DNA of 64,000 bases from Mimachlamys varia (GCA_947623455.1 OX392538.1:28891001-28955000); one strand, 5' to 3'; counted from the stretch's first letter, positions 49,137 through 61,466 are shown. Program-made: numbers and translations. Notes: a model not told the origin generated them from the sequence alone.

Positions 49137-51402
49137 TTGTGTGGGATATACGGTTGATGCCAGTCATTTCTCTTCTCTTATGAATAAGTGTATCATGCGC
49201 AGAAATATGACCGGTTTTTGAAATGCGTATGGCAGATCTGGTCGGTGTCAAATGGACATATTCGAGTGTAGATCACACTTAAACGTAAATAAGTCATTCT
49301 CTATAGGGCATTGATTGCACAAGCTTATTTTGTTCTGAAACCTGTATCCAGACAAAGCAGGACATTTTCAAGTATTTTAAGTAACTGTCCAGTTTTATTT
49401 AATGATGAAGCTCCAACTAAATGCATATCATTTATGCTTGTTTAAATTATGTACACAACGAATAAAATCAATGCTATTTAAAAATGAAAGGCGTCAATAT
49501 TGCAAATATACAATTGTATAATTGCAATTACTAAAGAGACGCTCCCTTATCTGTATAAATATGCATAGAAACTTATCATGGTCATTTGAACGGATTCCAG
49601 AATAAAAAGATACGGTAGTATACTTGTATAAATGTGTGCTATTTTCTCTAAATACTATTTAATACGACCATGTGGACTTTTACTTGTAATGCTTTGTATT
49701 ATCTAACTATATTTCGTAATGCGTTCTTTTTAAAAGAAAGTTTGGCTATATGAAAAATTATCTCCCTTTTTAAAAGATGCCAAAAACATCAAAATACACC
49801 CATGCACTCGGTCGCAATGATAACAATCTATACACTATTATCCATTTGATGTGTTTCCCTTTGCCCGAACAGGAAAGGTATATTATACATGTGGATACAC
49901 GAAAACATTTCACAGAAAGTACATATAGATTAAAAAGGTTGATAACTTCTACGACAAGGAAGTGTAATAAAGCTCGTGATTTCAAATATTAAAAAAAAAA
50001 ACAAATATTATTACTGTGAACAAGGTGATTATAAATGCTCTTGGCGACAGTATGATATACACCTGAGATACATCTGCATAGTCAGCCTAAAAATCCTATA
50101 CTTATTACATTTGCTATGCAGGTATTAAACATCCAGTAACCGTATTATCTTTAAAAGACATCGCAGCAAGTATCGTACAAGATTAAACTTCTACGTGAAG
50201 GAAAATTTTCGTCACGTAATTGAATTGACGAATCTAGATGAGAGACCGGCTGAATACAAAATCATTAAATAACGTAAACATACACACAGTGTGCTTGATT
50301 CCAGTTTTCAATGATTCCCAAATATCGGTTAAACGCATGATACAGTGATGCCACCTAGTCAATGCTTACTAATAGATAGATGATATTTTTGCACAGATGA
50401 AGCCCATCAAAATGTAAATCAGAACCATACTCTATACTCCAGGATCTACGTCCTCTTTCCATTACCTGTATATTCGTTGCATTTATGTCACAGCAAAATA
50501 AAGGGCACATTCTGACCTTGTGGATGAGACAGGAGGGCTATTTTGGTCATTTTATGTACATCAAAAGATTAGCTTGATGTAAAGGTGACTGTTGCTTCTC
50601 TTGATTTCTCAAAAGACTGGCATCAGCGATTGACCAGGATTAGTTTACGAATTAAATTCCTGACTACATGTCTGATAGCTTAGAAGTTGTAACCCCTCTA
50701 TATCGAAGATGGGAAGATTAACTTCACATTTAATGCATATATTCAAACTTATGGTATTCGTAAGATGAATGAAAGCCAGGATGGAGCAAAGCAATGATGT
50801 TATGTCATAGGGAGATACGGCAAGAAAAGAAGGTTATATACTTTCATATATATATATATCACATCATCACATCAAATCATATTAAGCGATTGAAATCATC
50901 ACGTTACTTGGTATAATCTGTTAACCATATCACAATTATAGCTACACTAATACTGTGCCAATGTAACGTATTTCTATAACAAAACTCCATGAAATATCAT
51001 ACTGTGCAAATGTACCTTATTCTTAAAGCAAAATGCAATACAATATCATTGAATATCAACATACAAGTATCGAATCAGAACAAATAGAGAATATGCTTTA
51101 TAAACGACCACTAAAACCAGAAGTATAATTTTGTCCTGAAAACATTTTCTGGGCCGACCATGGCGTTAATCAATAACAACATTTATCATACCTTTGGCGA
51201 ACAGCACAAAGATATGTCGTCAATGGTTACACACTTTCAGGTATATTTTTTGTTTCGGTCCATTGTATAACTGTTTAACAATTTATAAAGCGAAAATTAA
51301 TGGTTTATCAATACACATTCCCACATGTACTTTATTTGGTTTACCTTTTTCTAAGGAAAAGCATCACATACTATGTCATTATGTTTTACATTTCTCGTCA
51401 GA

Positions 51403-51452
51403 AACCACGTGACACTGCATTTACGTTTGTGTAAGAGCAGTGTCACGTGGTT
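51403..51452. repeat. 16-bp perfect hairpin containing CACGTGAC
   Basis: AACCACGTGACACTGC at 51403-51418 and its exact complement at 51437-51452, with an 18-bp loop. Each arm has a CACGTG E-box. It resembles the E-box found upstream of the gene's first exon, but the shared core is short. Confidence 0.75.
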
Positions 51453-52020
51453 TTGCGATGTTTCACCTGGGCCGTCAATAGCCTTTTACATTGGATGTTG
51501 GGTGATGACATAAATAATATGTTTACCATTGTGGACGCTTTGTTGTATAACAAGTCTATAAAAGATCACTTGATGTCGGCGAAAATCGATTTGCATATAT
51601 TGAGATTAAAAAGAATGAGTCACCCTAAAATTTACCTAAGCGATTCTATTCATTCAATGGTCTGATGTATGGTCGTAGCTTCAATATAGTGTGTTGTAGT
51701 CACGTTTGTTTGTTGTACTGCAACGAAATTATTCTGCACGGATACCGGGAAAACCACGACTTGCTTCGCTTCGGTGCTTTTATTTCGGCTTTTTCTTTTT
51801 CTTAATTTAATTGATGTTACATGGTAAATACACATATTATATGTTTAATTTCATCATTATATTATTAACATGAATGGTACATTTTAAAGTTGATGCGTTT
51901 TGATTTACGCCGTGGGTAATCTTTGTATTGGTCGGAGAATTATTTTGCTTAATACAGTATAAATGCTGAAAATGAAAGCGCGCTGCAAATGCAAGGTTCA
52001 TTAAAATGTTATAATACTTA

Positions 52021-52322
52021 AGCTATAGTCACACTAAATCTTACGATTTCTGAATCGTGCGATTGGGGGCGATTTGGCCGAGTTACGACCGATCGGCAAT
52101 GTTTGTTGCGATGTCTATTCGCGATCGCATACTGCGATTGGTCCTACGACTGGTGGTAGGTCATTTAGAATCGCAGGTCAGAAGTTTTGAACATGACAAT
52201 CGACCTTGCTGCGACTGATTTTGCGCGTGCGATCACCCACGACCACTGCGACTAGTCGATTCCGATTTTCTTCGGTTGCAACTAGGTCGTAACCTGGTCG
52301 TAGGTCCGGTGTGACTGGGGCT
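52021..52322. mobile_element. 302-bp MITE with TTA target duplication
   Basis: The ends AGCTATAGTCACAC and (inverted) AGCCCCAGTCACAC form imperfect terminal repeats flanked by TTA at 52018-52020 and 52323-52325. The TIR symmetry continues inward with 'ttacga' facing 'tcgtag'. The interior is GC-richer and full of CGAT/GATCG words. A 3-bp TWA target is typical of PIF/Harbinger elements, so that class is the likeliest. Lies in intron 1 of the - strand gene. Confidence 0.75.
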
Positions 52323-52918
52323 TTAGGGGCTACTTGATTCTGATTGACCGTCGATGCAAAGTTCATTAAGTGGGTATTTCAGGTGCCCAGCTAGTGCTAA
52401 TCGAGTATCATATTCTGTAGCTTTACTTATGTATATTCATACAATTAATGCTGATGTTTATATTATAAGCATCCCAACACCAAGACTAAAAAAATACAGA
52501 TTTTTTCTTGTACGGTTACGACACATAATGAAATTCAAATATTGTTAAATTCTTATCTTGGCAATTTGAGTAACGATAGAGCTTTTTCGTTCGTACGATT
52601 TAAAGATCCTGTTGACCTGACGTTTAATAGAAGTGAAACATAATTTGACTATTGGATTTCATACACGAATTTTGGATGCATGAACCTGTCTCATGTTTAA
52701 TTGGTATTTTTTTAAGCTGTGGCTGAATGATCGTTATGCATTGTTAAGCAGTCGTTTGCTTTGAAGACAATGTTAGAAGTTGGATGAAGATCTAGACTCT
52801 CCTCTCATTTCTGGTCTACACAGAATTCGATAATATTTAAACTCGTTCAACGGAAATAAATGTCGATGCAAATAACAGATAAACTTAGTTTAAGTATTCA
52901 TAAAACAAACCCACTTAC

Positions 52919-53007
52919 CCTGTCCAAGCTTCTGTTGTCCCTAAGAGTGCGAAAAGGACAAGTAAACACGCTACAAGGATCAAGACTTGAGGCGCCGAAC
53001 TCGCCAT
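52919..53007 (-). CDS. Unknown secreted protein, signal-peptide exon 1
   Basis: Starts at the ATG at 53007 and encodes a clear signal peptide: MASSAPQ, the hydrophobic core VLILVACLLVLFALLG, then TTEAWTG at the likely cleavage region. It ends in phase 2 at a strong donor, gtaagt. The product should enter the secretory pathway. Downstream segments at 48388, 44416, 43618, 43215 and 41717 could make a protein of about 200 residues, but two junctions clash by one base. I do not recognise the family. The exon and its promoter are duplicated at 55731-55811. Confidence 0.7.
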
Positions 53008-53077
53008 TCTGCTAAGGAACTGCAGCTGGCAAAGTGTGTGAACAAGGAAGAAAAATTGAATCTAAATAGCAAAAAGA

Positions 53078-53085
53078 TCACGTGA
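53078..53085. promoter_or_regulatory. Conserved TCACGTGA E-box upstream of exon 1
   Basis: Palindromic E-box 71 bp upstream of the ATG at 53007. The same TCACGTGACATT context is kept 64 bp upstream of the duplicated exon (55875-55882). bHLH-zip factors (USF/MITF/Myc type) bind such sites. A TATATAA-like run also occurs further upstream, near 53115-53128. Confidence 0.45.
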
Positions 53086-53397
53086 CATTACCTAAATTGG
53101 TATTTTAAGTAGCAGTTTATATATATAATATATGTGTGCACCCTTGTAAAAATAGGAATGAGCGGTACACTGCACCAGAGAATGTAGTGATCCATACTCT
53201 TTCATAGAATCTAGGTCTACTTTCGTTTCCACGAAAGGTGTCATCAAAACAAAGTTTCACTGCTTACACTTTTAAGTAATTATCATGTCCAGACATAATA
53301 ATGATGCATACGAAATTAACGAAAAAATGACAAACTGCTATAATTATGTTAATATGTTAAAATTTGCATAGTCCGTTTGAAAAATCATACATTTATT

Positions 53398-53815
53398 CTC
53401 AAAAAATCAGAGAATACCAAAGCGTCAACAAAACATAATCTGAACTCAAAATCGATAAAACTAGATGCAAAATAGGAACAAAAGAAAGATTTACATGGAG
53501 ACTCTCGTAAAAGCACAAGATAATAAGACCATGTGTTCCGGAAGAGTAAGCGTCTTCTGCTTCATCGACGACACTCGCCATGTAAATCTTGGTCACATTC
53601 AGGTAAGCATCAATCCTCAAAATGATAACCGAGTCATCAATGTCATCACAACAAGTAAGCACACTAATAAGCAAACTCAAAACTTCCATCTTCATATCAA
53701 ACAAAGATACAGAATATTTCTCAATGAGATCAAGATGGCGACCATAAAACTTGCCCATAGTTTTCATCAACCTGCATCTCTCACACCCCTGTACCGTTAG
53801 TTTGTTCGTCAGCAG
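53398..53815 (-). repeat. Dispersed repeat A, best-preserved - copy
   Basis: About 420 bp, complementary to the 7684 copy over nearly all its length, including 'ttccggaagagtaagcgtct', 'tctgcttcatcgacgac' and 'tggcgaccataaaacttgcc'. Lies between the gene's first exon and its duplicated copy, so it entered within or after that duplication. Confidence 0.85.
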
Positions 53816-55680
53816 TTGACATATATCACGATTATAATTAAATTAGTAACTTGATGTATGTGACGACTTACAGCGAGATTAAAAAAGAAAACTTGGGACA
53901 GGTGTTTTATTACCGTATTACTGTAACAAGAATTCGTTTGGCTTTTGCAATAGTCAGAATACATTAATATGATTTAAATCTACCGCAAAGTCGAGGACAC
54001 AGTAGCAGCGTTGTTAATGTACCTGCCATGTTACCTTTAAATATGTCTATGGTGTAAGGGTGCATTAGCATATGTTGGCTATTGAACACACCATTTATAG
54101 AAATAAATAACCAAGCTGCTTGAGAGAGGATTAATGCTTGCAACTAGATGTATTTGTTTATTTCTCGTACGACTGTGTCGTTATGACAAAACCCATTTGA
54201 CAAAAAAGCATTATGATAGCCCTTAACACCTTAACTCAATACTGAACTAAAAACACATACTATAACAGTAAAAAGCACAGAAACGAGAAAAATACTGTAC
54301 CTCTAAAATCACAAAAAATAACTATCATCAATGGCAAACTACAAAACAAAGTAAAAACAAGTACAGACAATAACAAGACAGGTGATAGGTAAGAAAAACA
54401 TTTTCTTACTTAGTACTCTAATTAATTGAACTAGCCTGCACCAAAGTAATGCCACGTCCTCAATGTAAGAACCAAGGATTGTAACATTGAAATTGATGCG
54501 TAATAAATAAATACATGGAACTTCAGTTTGCACAAAAAAGTTAGATATCCAAAGAGGAGATAATGACGGCGACATTAAGAACTAGCAATCTGTATCTCTC
54601 AAAACATTTTGCTGCAAATGTTGCCCGTCAGCATGATGCTACAAAATGACAACTTGACTCTTAAGTTCCATAACCTTCATTTCTTCAGTAACATTTCATC
54701 AATTTTTGTCTCGAGTGTAGAGCCATTTGCTTCGCTGGTAAATTTGGTTTGTGCACAATTCTAAAAATTGCTATATACTTCGTAGCAGTAGCCATTTGTC
54801 ATAAAAAAGATGCCATACTTTCGTGAGTTTGTGGGGCTCTGGTCACGCACACTGGCAAAATGTTGATTTGTATTGTTTTGTTGCTTAAACATATTGAATT
54901 CAACATTTTACAACATAGAGAAACAACATTGTCATGAACAAGCATTTAAATAAGGATTGTACCTTATTTTGACTGCGTATACAGTAGTATGCACGCATTT
55001 GGCAACGAACATAATATTATATTCTATATTGCGCGTTAACGCTCCGTAGTGAATATGTTCGTTGGCAACTGCAGAAATACTACCGTATAGTAATTTATAA
55101 AGCAGAGACCCTTGTAAATACAAGAGAATAAGACAATGTTTATTTCAATCATTCGGTTAGTGTGTTTTTCAGGTGACATGATAGAAAACAACGAGTAATA
55201 AGTAGCCTCAAAGCTAAACATCAACTCATCTATTTGCGTCTTCTGACCATTCTTTTTGGCGTTTAAATTTTATACTCTAACACGAAACATCGAACGAAAT
55301 TTTCTGATATTATATATTTCACTATCATGATTATTCAAGATAAGATATTTTCTTATAAAATTAATACATCTTAAGACATGAAAGCTATGGATATAATAAT
55401 TATATAAGATGGACTGGATTTATTATTTGGATAAAATATTTTGAAATATCAGCACATGATTCGACATAGCTGTCTAACATGTTTTAGAGTTTCACCGTAA
55501 GGCAACATGTTTACAATATTTACTATCCTAAACATGTATTCTAGTTAAAATAGGAAATAACTTGCTTCGTTTAATAATTCTTCAGTCTTAAGACCTTCGA
55601 TAGAAGTAAGCTTGACATTTATCCTTTGTCTATTCCTACTGGTTTAATAACTTGTATAATAACCGGTCAACGAACAATAG
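53816..55680. other. No gene seen
   Basis: AT-rich spacer between the two exon-1 copies. No exon or repeat recognised. Confidence 0.45.
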
Positions 55681-55730
55681 AAATAACTGATAATATCTGT
55701 TTAAAGGATATATAAAACAGAAACACTTAC

Positions 55731-55811
55731 CCTGTCCAAGCTTCTGTCTTCCCTAAAAGGGTCAAGTAAAGACCCTGCAAATATACAAACTCGAAGCACC
55801 GATAGAGCCAT
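55731..55811 (-). pseudogene. Duplicated copy of exon 1 with 8-bp deletion
   Basis: Paralogue of 53007-52919: same start context, TTTACTTG..CC core, and an identical last stretch AGAAGCTTGGACAGG followed by a gtaagt donor. The copy lacks 8 bp in the hydrophobic-core region, so it reads in another frame (…LLDPFREDRSLDR) and reaches the donor in phase 0 rather than 2. It could not splice productively to exon 2. Similarity continues into the upstream flank (E-box) and the downstream intron. An in-frame extra ATG lies at 55829. Best seen as a relic of a segmental duplication; a working alternative promoter that supplies a non-coding first exon is possible. Confidence 0.7.
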
Positions 55812-55874
55812 TCTGTTGCGGAACTGCATAGTGAGTGAACAAGGAAGCTAAAGCAAGCTATAGCATCAAACTTA

Positions 55875-55882
55875 TCACGTGA
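55875..55882. promoter_or_regulatory. E-box retained upstream of the duplicated exon
   Basis: TCACGTGA in the same relative place as at 53078-53085. It is the longest conserved word of the duplicated promoter. Confidence 0.4.
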
Positions 55883-56269
55883 CATTTCCTTTTTTTTGGT
55901 AGTTTACCTAGCCGTTTATGCAAATGTTTTCTCAGATAATCCGTAGCGATGAAGTTCAAAATTAATTCAAATTCAGATTCTGTTATTTTTTGGTGTTTTT
56001 CAACACATCAGAGAGAAGATACAATTCAATGTTATATAGTATGACACAATACACAATTACAGAAGTACATGTGCATTACGCATTACGTTAAAAGGTCGAA
56101 CAAATACATATTTATGTATACGTTCACTTCAGTATTAGTTAAATGCGATTTGATGCACATTGTGCTAATTTCCCCTTTTCCTGTCTAAAAAACATTTCTA
56201 CGTCCCCTTTTTTCTCTCAATTTCTGATCTTTTTTGTACACTTCAATTGTAGGCTTTGAGCAATGTAGG

Positions 56270-57075
56270 TTGAATATGTTTTTGATGAAGTTTGAACAAA
56301 TCGTATGGCTGTCATCTTGGTCTCATTGAGAGATATTCTGTATCCTTGTTTTATATCAAAGTGGACGTATTTCCTCGACATGAATCTAGCCAATATCTAG
56401 TAAATAATACCAGACAAACTGGAGGAGTAAGTATATAGCATCACTGAAGAGTCCTTGGAGGACGAAACAGCTGTTTCATGCAGTTTAATTCATTTTTTTC
56501 GGCATACTGTATCTATTACTATATTTAAGAGGTGCAGCACATGTGTGTGTTACGTCATCTTTGGTATGTTTATTTTTATGCATGCTTGTTGGGATTGAGA
56601 ATGATATCTAAGTTCTCACTTTGAGGAAGTGATGAAATAAATATTTAGTTGGATGTTGTATTGATTTACATGGCGGGTGTCGTCAATGAAGCCGAATAAA
56701 CTTACTCCTCCAGTACGTCTGGTCTTATTTTCTAGATATTGGCTAGCTTCATGTCAAGGAACATGTGCAAGTTTTTTTAACACTGATATTCGCAAGCTTC
56801 ATGTTAAGGTACAAGTGTTATTTTTTGTGATATGTACAGATAACTGCAAACTGTATGAAGGGATACGTGGTAGGTTTTTTTACGATTTTTGTCTTAAACA
56901 TGTACCGACATTTAATCGGTTTTAATGAGCTAATTTCTAAAAAAAACTTTCCTATATATTTCGAGGGTTTAACTTTCCATGTAAAACTTTCCTTTGTTCC
57001 TATTTTGCCTCTAGTTTAATCGATTGTGAATTCGGGTTTTGGTTTTGTTGACGCTATGGTATTTTCTGGTTTTAT
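56270..57075 (+). repeat. Dispersed repeat A, copy split by an insert
   Basis: The left part (56280-56370) and right parts (56600-56740, 56975-57075) follow the family order, with 'cattgagagatattctgtat', 'catggcgggtgtcgtcaatg' and 'ttttgcctctagtttaatcg'. Inside, 56386-56432 is complementary to 56700-56750 (around 'tctagccaatatctag'), so an inverted duplication interrupts the copy. Confidence 0.7.
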
Positions 57076-58084
57076 TTTTTTTTTCTGCTGATTTGAAAAA
57101 GGAAAGTCTCTTGTACGTGTCTTTATTTGGGTGATACTGTAGTTAGATATTGTCGAAACTTAGGGATGTCACTTTACTTTCATTAGGGCAGAATCAGTAA
57201 TGCATGTACCTTACTACGGACCTGACACCAGTCATTCTCACTGTCGACGATTATTTATTAAATTTCCAATTAATAAACTCTTTTGTTCTTATATTCGGAA
57301 GACACGTCAACATTTCGTCAAAATAATGGTAAAACTAGCACAATAATGTTTTCCTATCTCCCATGTTGAACAGTTTAAGGTTGTTATATGTTTTTGAGTA
57401 ATGTACGTACGTGTAGCCCTAAAATGTTCTGGCAATAATTCAAGTAATATATACACAGGTCTTTATTGGGTTGTTTACCGCACATTTCTATCACTGTTAG
57501 ACATACCTTATAGCTTCGGACCACATTTATTGTATTAGACTTATACTTATTGTGCTCCTTTACGATGGACTAGATGGTTTATCGACAAGTGGAGCCACAA
57601 GTCTTAAGTTGTATTACATTGCTGCGGGTCGCAATTACAAGATAAAATTACCATAAACAGCTTTGATTTCCTTCTAGAATGGAGGTTTTTTCTCAACCTA
57701 CACCTCTCTTAGCAAGATGTCTAAGACAATATGGATTATCTCCCATGAACAAATTGTAAGGGACGTCACTTCAGTATCCCTGTGACCAGCTAGTAAGAAA
57801 ATCGTTGTATCATTGTCTCTTGCTAGCTCAATTTGGAATAAAATACCGTCAGCGATTGACGACGCAGTCGACATATATATGTATTTACATGGTATTGCAA
57901 GTAAAGAGTCTCTTTGAGAGCTATTTCGTTGATGAGACTTTAAATACCATGCAACATATTGCACAAATCCACGCAAATCAATGTACAACACACCCCGGAA
58001 CTACGGAATGGCGACTGCTTAAATATTGCCTGGAATTTTGAGATTTGACCATTGCAATTGTGAAGGTGCAATATTTAAATATAT
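57076..58084. other. No gene seen
   Basis: AT-rich spacer. Overlapping open frames around 57700-58041 on both strands have no recognisable product. Confidence 0.4.
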
Positions 58085-58300
58085 TTTATTTTACAACAAC
58101 AGCAACAATAGCAACAAAACCAAGGTCCATTATTGTACAAAGTAAGATCCCCATTGAGACCCGTGTAGGAGTACAATAGAAAAAGACCAGGTGTTCCGGA
58201 AGAGCAAGCGTCTTCTGCTTCATCGACGACACCCGCCAAGTACATTTTGACCACATCCAAGTAAACATCAAGTCCTTAAAACATTGTAACACTGTGGTTT
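58085..58300 (-). repeat. Dispersed repeat A, partial - copy
   Basis: Contains 'aaaaagaccaggtgttccgg', 'aagagcaagcgtcttctgct', 'tcatcgacgacacccgcc' and 'gaccacatccaagtaaacat', complementary to the right half of the family. Confidence 0.8.
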
Positions 58301-59850
58301 TCAACAGAAGGTCGTTACATTTGTCTAAGTATATTATGTTTCTACATGTGATTACTTTTATATTAGATTGTTGAAAGGAGTCTATCAGAACGTTTCAATT
58401 AATCTGAGCTGAACTGAACAGAATTGTGAACAGTTTTATCAATCTTATATGAAATAAAAAAGAGTGTAAAATTACTTCGATCAAGTATACAATATCTGTG
58501 CCATTAATTCTTATAAAGCGATAATTTTCATGACAACATTTAAAGGCAAAACGCCGCCTTGTATACTTCAATGCTAGTCCATGAAATTATGTAATTGTCC
58601 TATGCATGACGTCAAAACATACGCAAAATATGACATGGACATATCACACACATACCTATCACGGCACGCATAATATAAGTATTCCAATATAGTGTAAAAA
58701 CAACAAACTTTTATGATACAGTACTTGCATTGTAATACTAGTATTTTTAATTGTTTTGCACAAGGCAAAGGACCAAAAATAGAAGAGTCATTATTTAAAG
58801 TGGATAATATTATAGGTTTTAAAGTAAAGTCACTGGTTTTTGGCAATTCTTATCACCTTTTAAATTTAGTTATAGATACTGTATGCCGATAGGAATCCAA
58901 AATATCTAAACTTATGTAGAAGCAGAAGGGTCAGGTGCATTAAAATCTTTTAATTTATGAATAAGCCTGTTTGCATCGAAAAAATATTTATATATTAACA
59001 AATACAATGTACTATAATATTTGACAAAATGAATGAGATGGGTCTACAAGTAAACTGATTTACTGTCTTAGCTGAGTAGCTCAGAAGACGAGGTCAAACT
59101 AAGTAGAGATAAAGATAACTTAACTGAATAATTTAACCGAGAGTTTGCACTGTTGCTAACCGTTGTCTCAAGAAAAACATCTTTTTTTTCCAGAAAAGAG
59201 AATATGTTCATAGTGCTCTTAATTCCTATGTTTAATCTTCAACCAACAAATCAAAAGGAAATACTATGATTAAACAAATAGTTAATAAAAATTACTGAAA
59301 TCATTTATTACCAATTTTGAGCCCTGTTTTGACTTCTGCGCACTGATGAAACAGGAAGTATAACTGTTTCGGAGGTTTCCCCTACCGGGGAGAATGCCAT
59401 GTAAGGAATGTGCAGGTAACGCAGTCGACCAACTGAAACGTTAACAGTAAACAGGGTAGCCATGTAACGTTACACAATTGGTCTCCATTATGCATATCAC
59501 CTTACACTTGGTGAATATTTTAGCTATAGATGGGGGAAAATAGTACAGTTTGAACTTTTGAAGTACAAGTAACTATCTAACAATGACGCAGATTATCAGA
59601 GTATTGCTCAAATCCAAATATGTAATCAGATAGAAGACAAACGTTATGCAGATCAGTTTTCCACAAATTTGATTTATCATTACCACAGAGGCCTATACGC
59701 AACTCGTACACAATTTACACTGTGAATCCGCGTTGCTGTTCATTAGTCTGATGAAGCCAATGTGACAGTGTACACATCGTACTAATTATCGAAACGCCAC
59801 ATAAAACATATGTTTTTGTTGTATAAAATAGTTTTTACATAGAGGATTTT
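58301..59850. other. No gene seen
   Basis: AT-rich spacer with no recognised exon, RNA gene or repeat. Confidence 0.45.
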
Positions 59851-59982
59851 ACACGAGTGTCGATGTAATATGGAATTTATTAAACGAGTTAGATAATTTA
59901 ATATGTCACCAGCCTTTAGGCGAGTGACATATTGAATTGTTTAACGAGTTTAATAAATTCCATATTACATTGACACGAGTGT
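59851..59982. mobile_element. Foldback element, ~60-bp arms
   Basis: Begins and ends with ACACGAGTGT (59851-59860, 59973-59982). Between, 'atgtaatatggaatttatta' faces 'taataaattccatattacat', and 'aatatgtcac' faces 'gtgacatatt'. The loop is about 12 bp. The right arm is shared with the second copy at 60533. Confidence 0.85.
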
Positions 59983-60215
59983 AAGATTCTATTTATCACA
60001 TGATTTATATTTATGAGAAACTACAAAAAAAAATCTCAAATTAATTCTGTATAAGAAAGGATACGTCTTCACTACTGACACAATTATATGGCGTCATAAA
60101 AACGTAATTTGTTTATGACGTCCCAATAGTGTTATTACACGTGTGTTCTACCATATTTATGACATGGCTGTATGATATGACTGAACGGGTTAGTTATGTG
60201 ATAAATAAATATACC
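59926..60215 (+). repeat. Repeat C, copy 1
   Basis: About 290 bp, repeated at 60533-60840 in the same order: 'attgacacgagtgtaag', 'ttctatttatcacat', 'ttcactactgacacaa', 'gacgtcccaatagtgttatt', 'acacgtgtg' and 'gttatgtgataaat'. The inner part is bounded by TTTATCACAT and its complement, so it may be a MITE. Confidence 0.75.
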
Positions 60216-60532
60216 ATACACCTTTTACACTTCATTCCCCCTTACTTTTTTTCTAAATTCCCCTGTTAAGTATACATTGTACATATTCACATCATTCCTA
60301 AGGTATATTTGGGTTTTTAGGTTAAGATAGAAGGTAACAGATTTATACAAGTGTATTAACATTAGTTTCTGTCTCCAGTACATTTACGCCAACTTATGCT
60401 TGTATCATGATTTACATATATGAATAAAACAAAGTTTAAACTAACGAGTTACCACAGATTGAAATTAGTTAGATGTGTATTTCACATACAGACTTTTGAA
60501 TACACAACACACATGGTAGCACTTCCTTATGA

Positions 60533-60840
60533 AATGTCATATGAAATTATTTAACGAATTTGATAAATTCCATACTACATTGACACGAGTGTAAGGTTCT
60601 ATTTATCACATAATTGTTATCACGAAAAATACACTGGATTTCTCCAATCCAATTCGCACTTTAAAAGAAAGACTTTCTACTTTGACGGTACGATTTTCAC
60701 TACTGAGACAATCATATGACGTCATTGAAACGTCATTGATTTATGACGTCACACTAGTGTTATTACACGTGTGTAATTCCATATTCATGGCATGGCTGTA
60801 TCGATGACATAACAGAGCGGGTCAGTAATGTGATATAAGC
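60533..60840 (+). repeat. Repeat C, copy 2, with CRE-like sites
   Basis: Direct-orientation partner of copy 1, lacking the left half of the outer hairpin. It carries two TGACGTCA palindromes around 60717-60755, with further CGTCA half-sites between them. TGACGTCA is the full CREB/ATF site. In copy 1 the same places are degraded. Confidence 0.75.
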
Positions 60841-61464
60841 TGTTTATAGGACATTTAACTAAATTACACCAATATCGATCTATAATAAAACCAGGTGGGT
60901 AAATTGAAAAAAAAAAAAACATCGGGTGTCAGTAGCGCACATGTTTTTTATGGTTTCAGAGGCAGTTTCCATGCTTAAACATAACTCGTTGTTAATAAAA
61001 AAGGTATTTCTCAATTTCTTTCCTGTATTTCTCTATGCTCATTACTCAAAATGTGTTTAATAACTTGGACTTCATAAAATATTTTTTTTTGAACAAGGAC
61101 AAGTCAAGCTTGATATAATTTACGTACATTTATGTTTATAACCACTTTAAATAATGCTTTTGATTTCTTATATCAATATTTGAACAACAAATGAAATAGT
61201 TTTCTATATTACACTTGTAGCAAAATTGTAAAGTTTTAAAAACAGGTAAACACAACAAATTAAATAGAAGCTAAAGATCAACGAAGCTTATCGCGTAATG
61301 AAATAATTTAGTCATTGGTTGTAAATTTACTTCCTGGTAAATCTAGCATGACTCTGGACGCATGGATATTTTGTTTTCATTGAAAGTTTCTCAGTCAAAC
61401 TTTTCATACACAATACCCAAAACTCCTTCCCTGCTTTCCTTGTTCAAACTATCCTGTATCCTTA
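60841..61464. other. No gene seen
   Basis: AT-rich spacer. Confidence 0.45.
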
Positions 61465-61466
61465 AA

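Larger units (their letters stand above)
48420..52017. other. Intron 1 of the - strand gene
   Basis: About 3.6 kb of AT-rich DNA. A C17 tract is at 49120-49136 (G-run on -), an (AT)n run near 50848, and a 16-bp perfect hairpin at 51403-51452. Overlapping short frames near 48585 and 49770 have no recognised product. Confidence 0.45.

Noticed and set aside
53465..53800. 111- and 123-residue overlapping frames
   Set aside because: They lie within repeat A; similar frames in other copies are broken at different points, so there is no shared protein.
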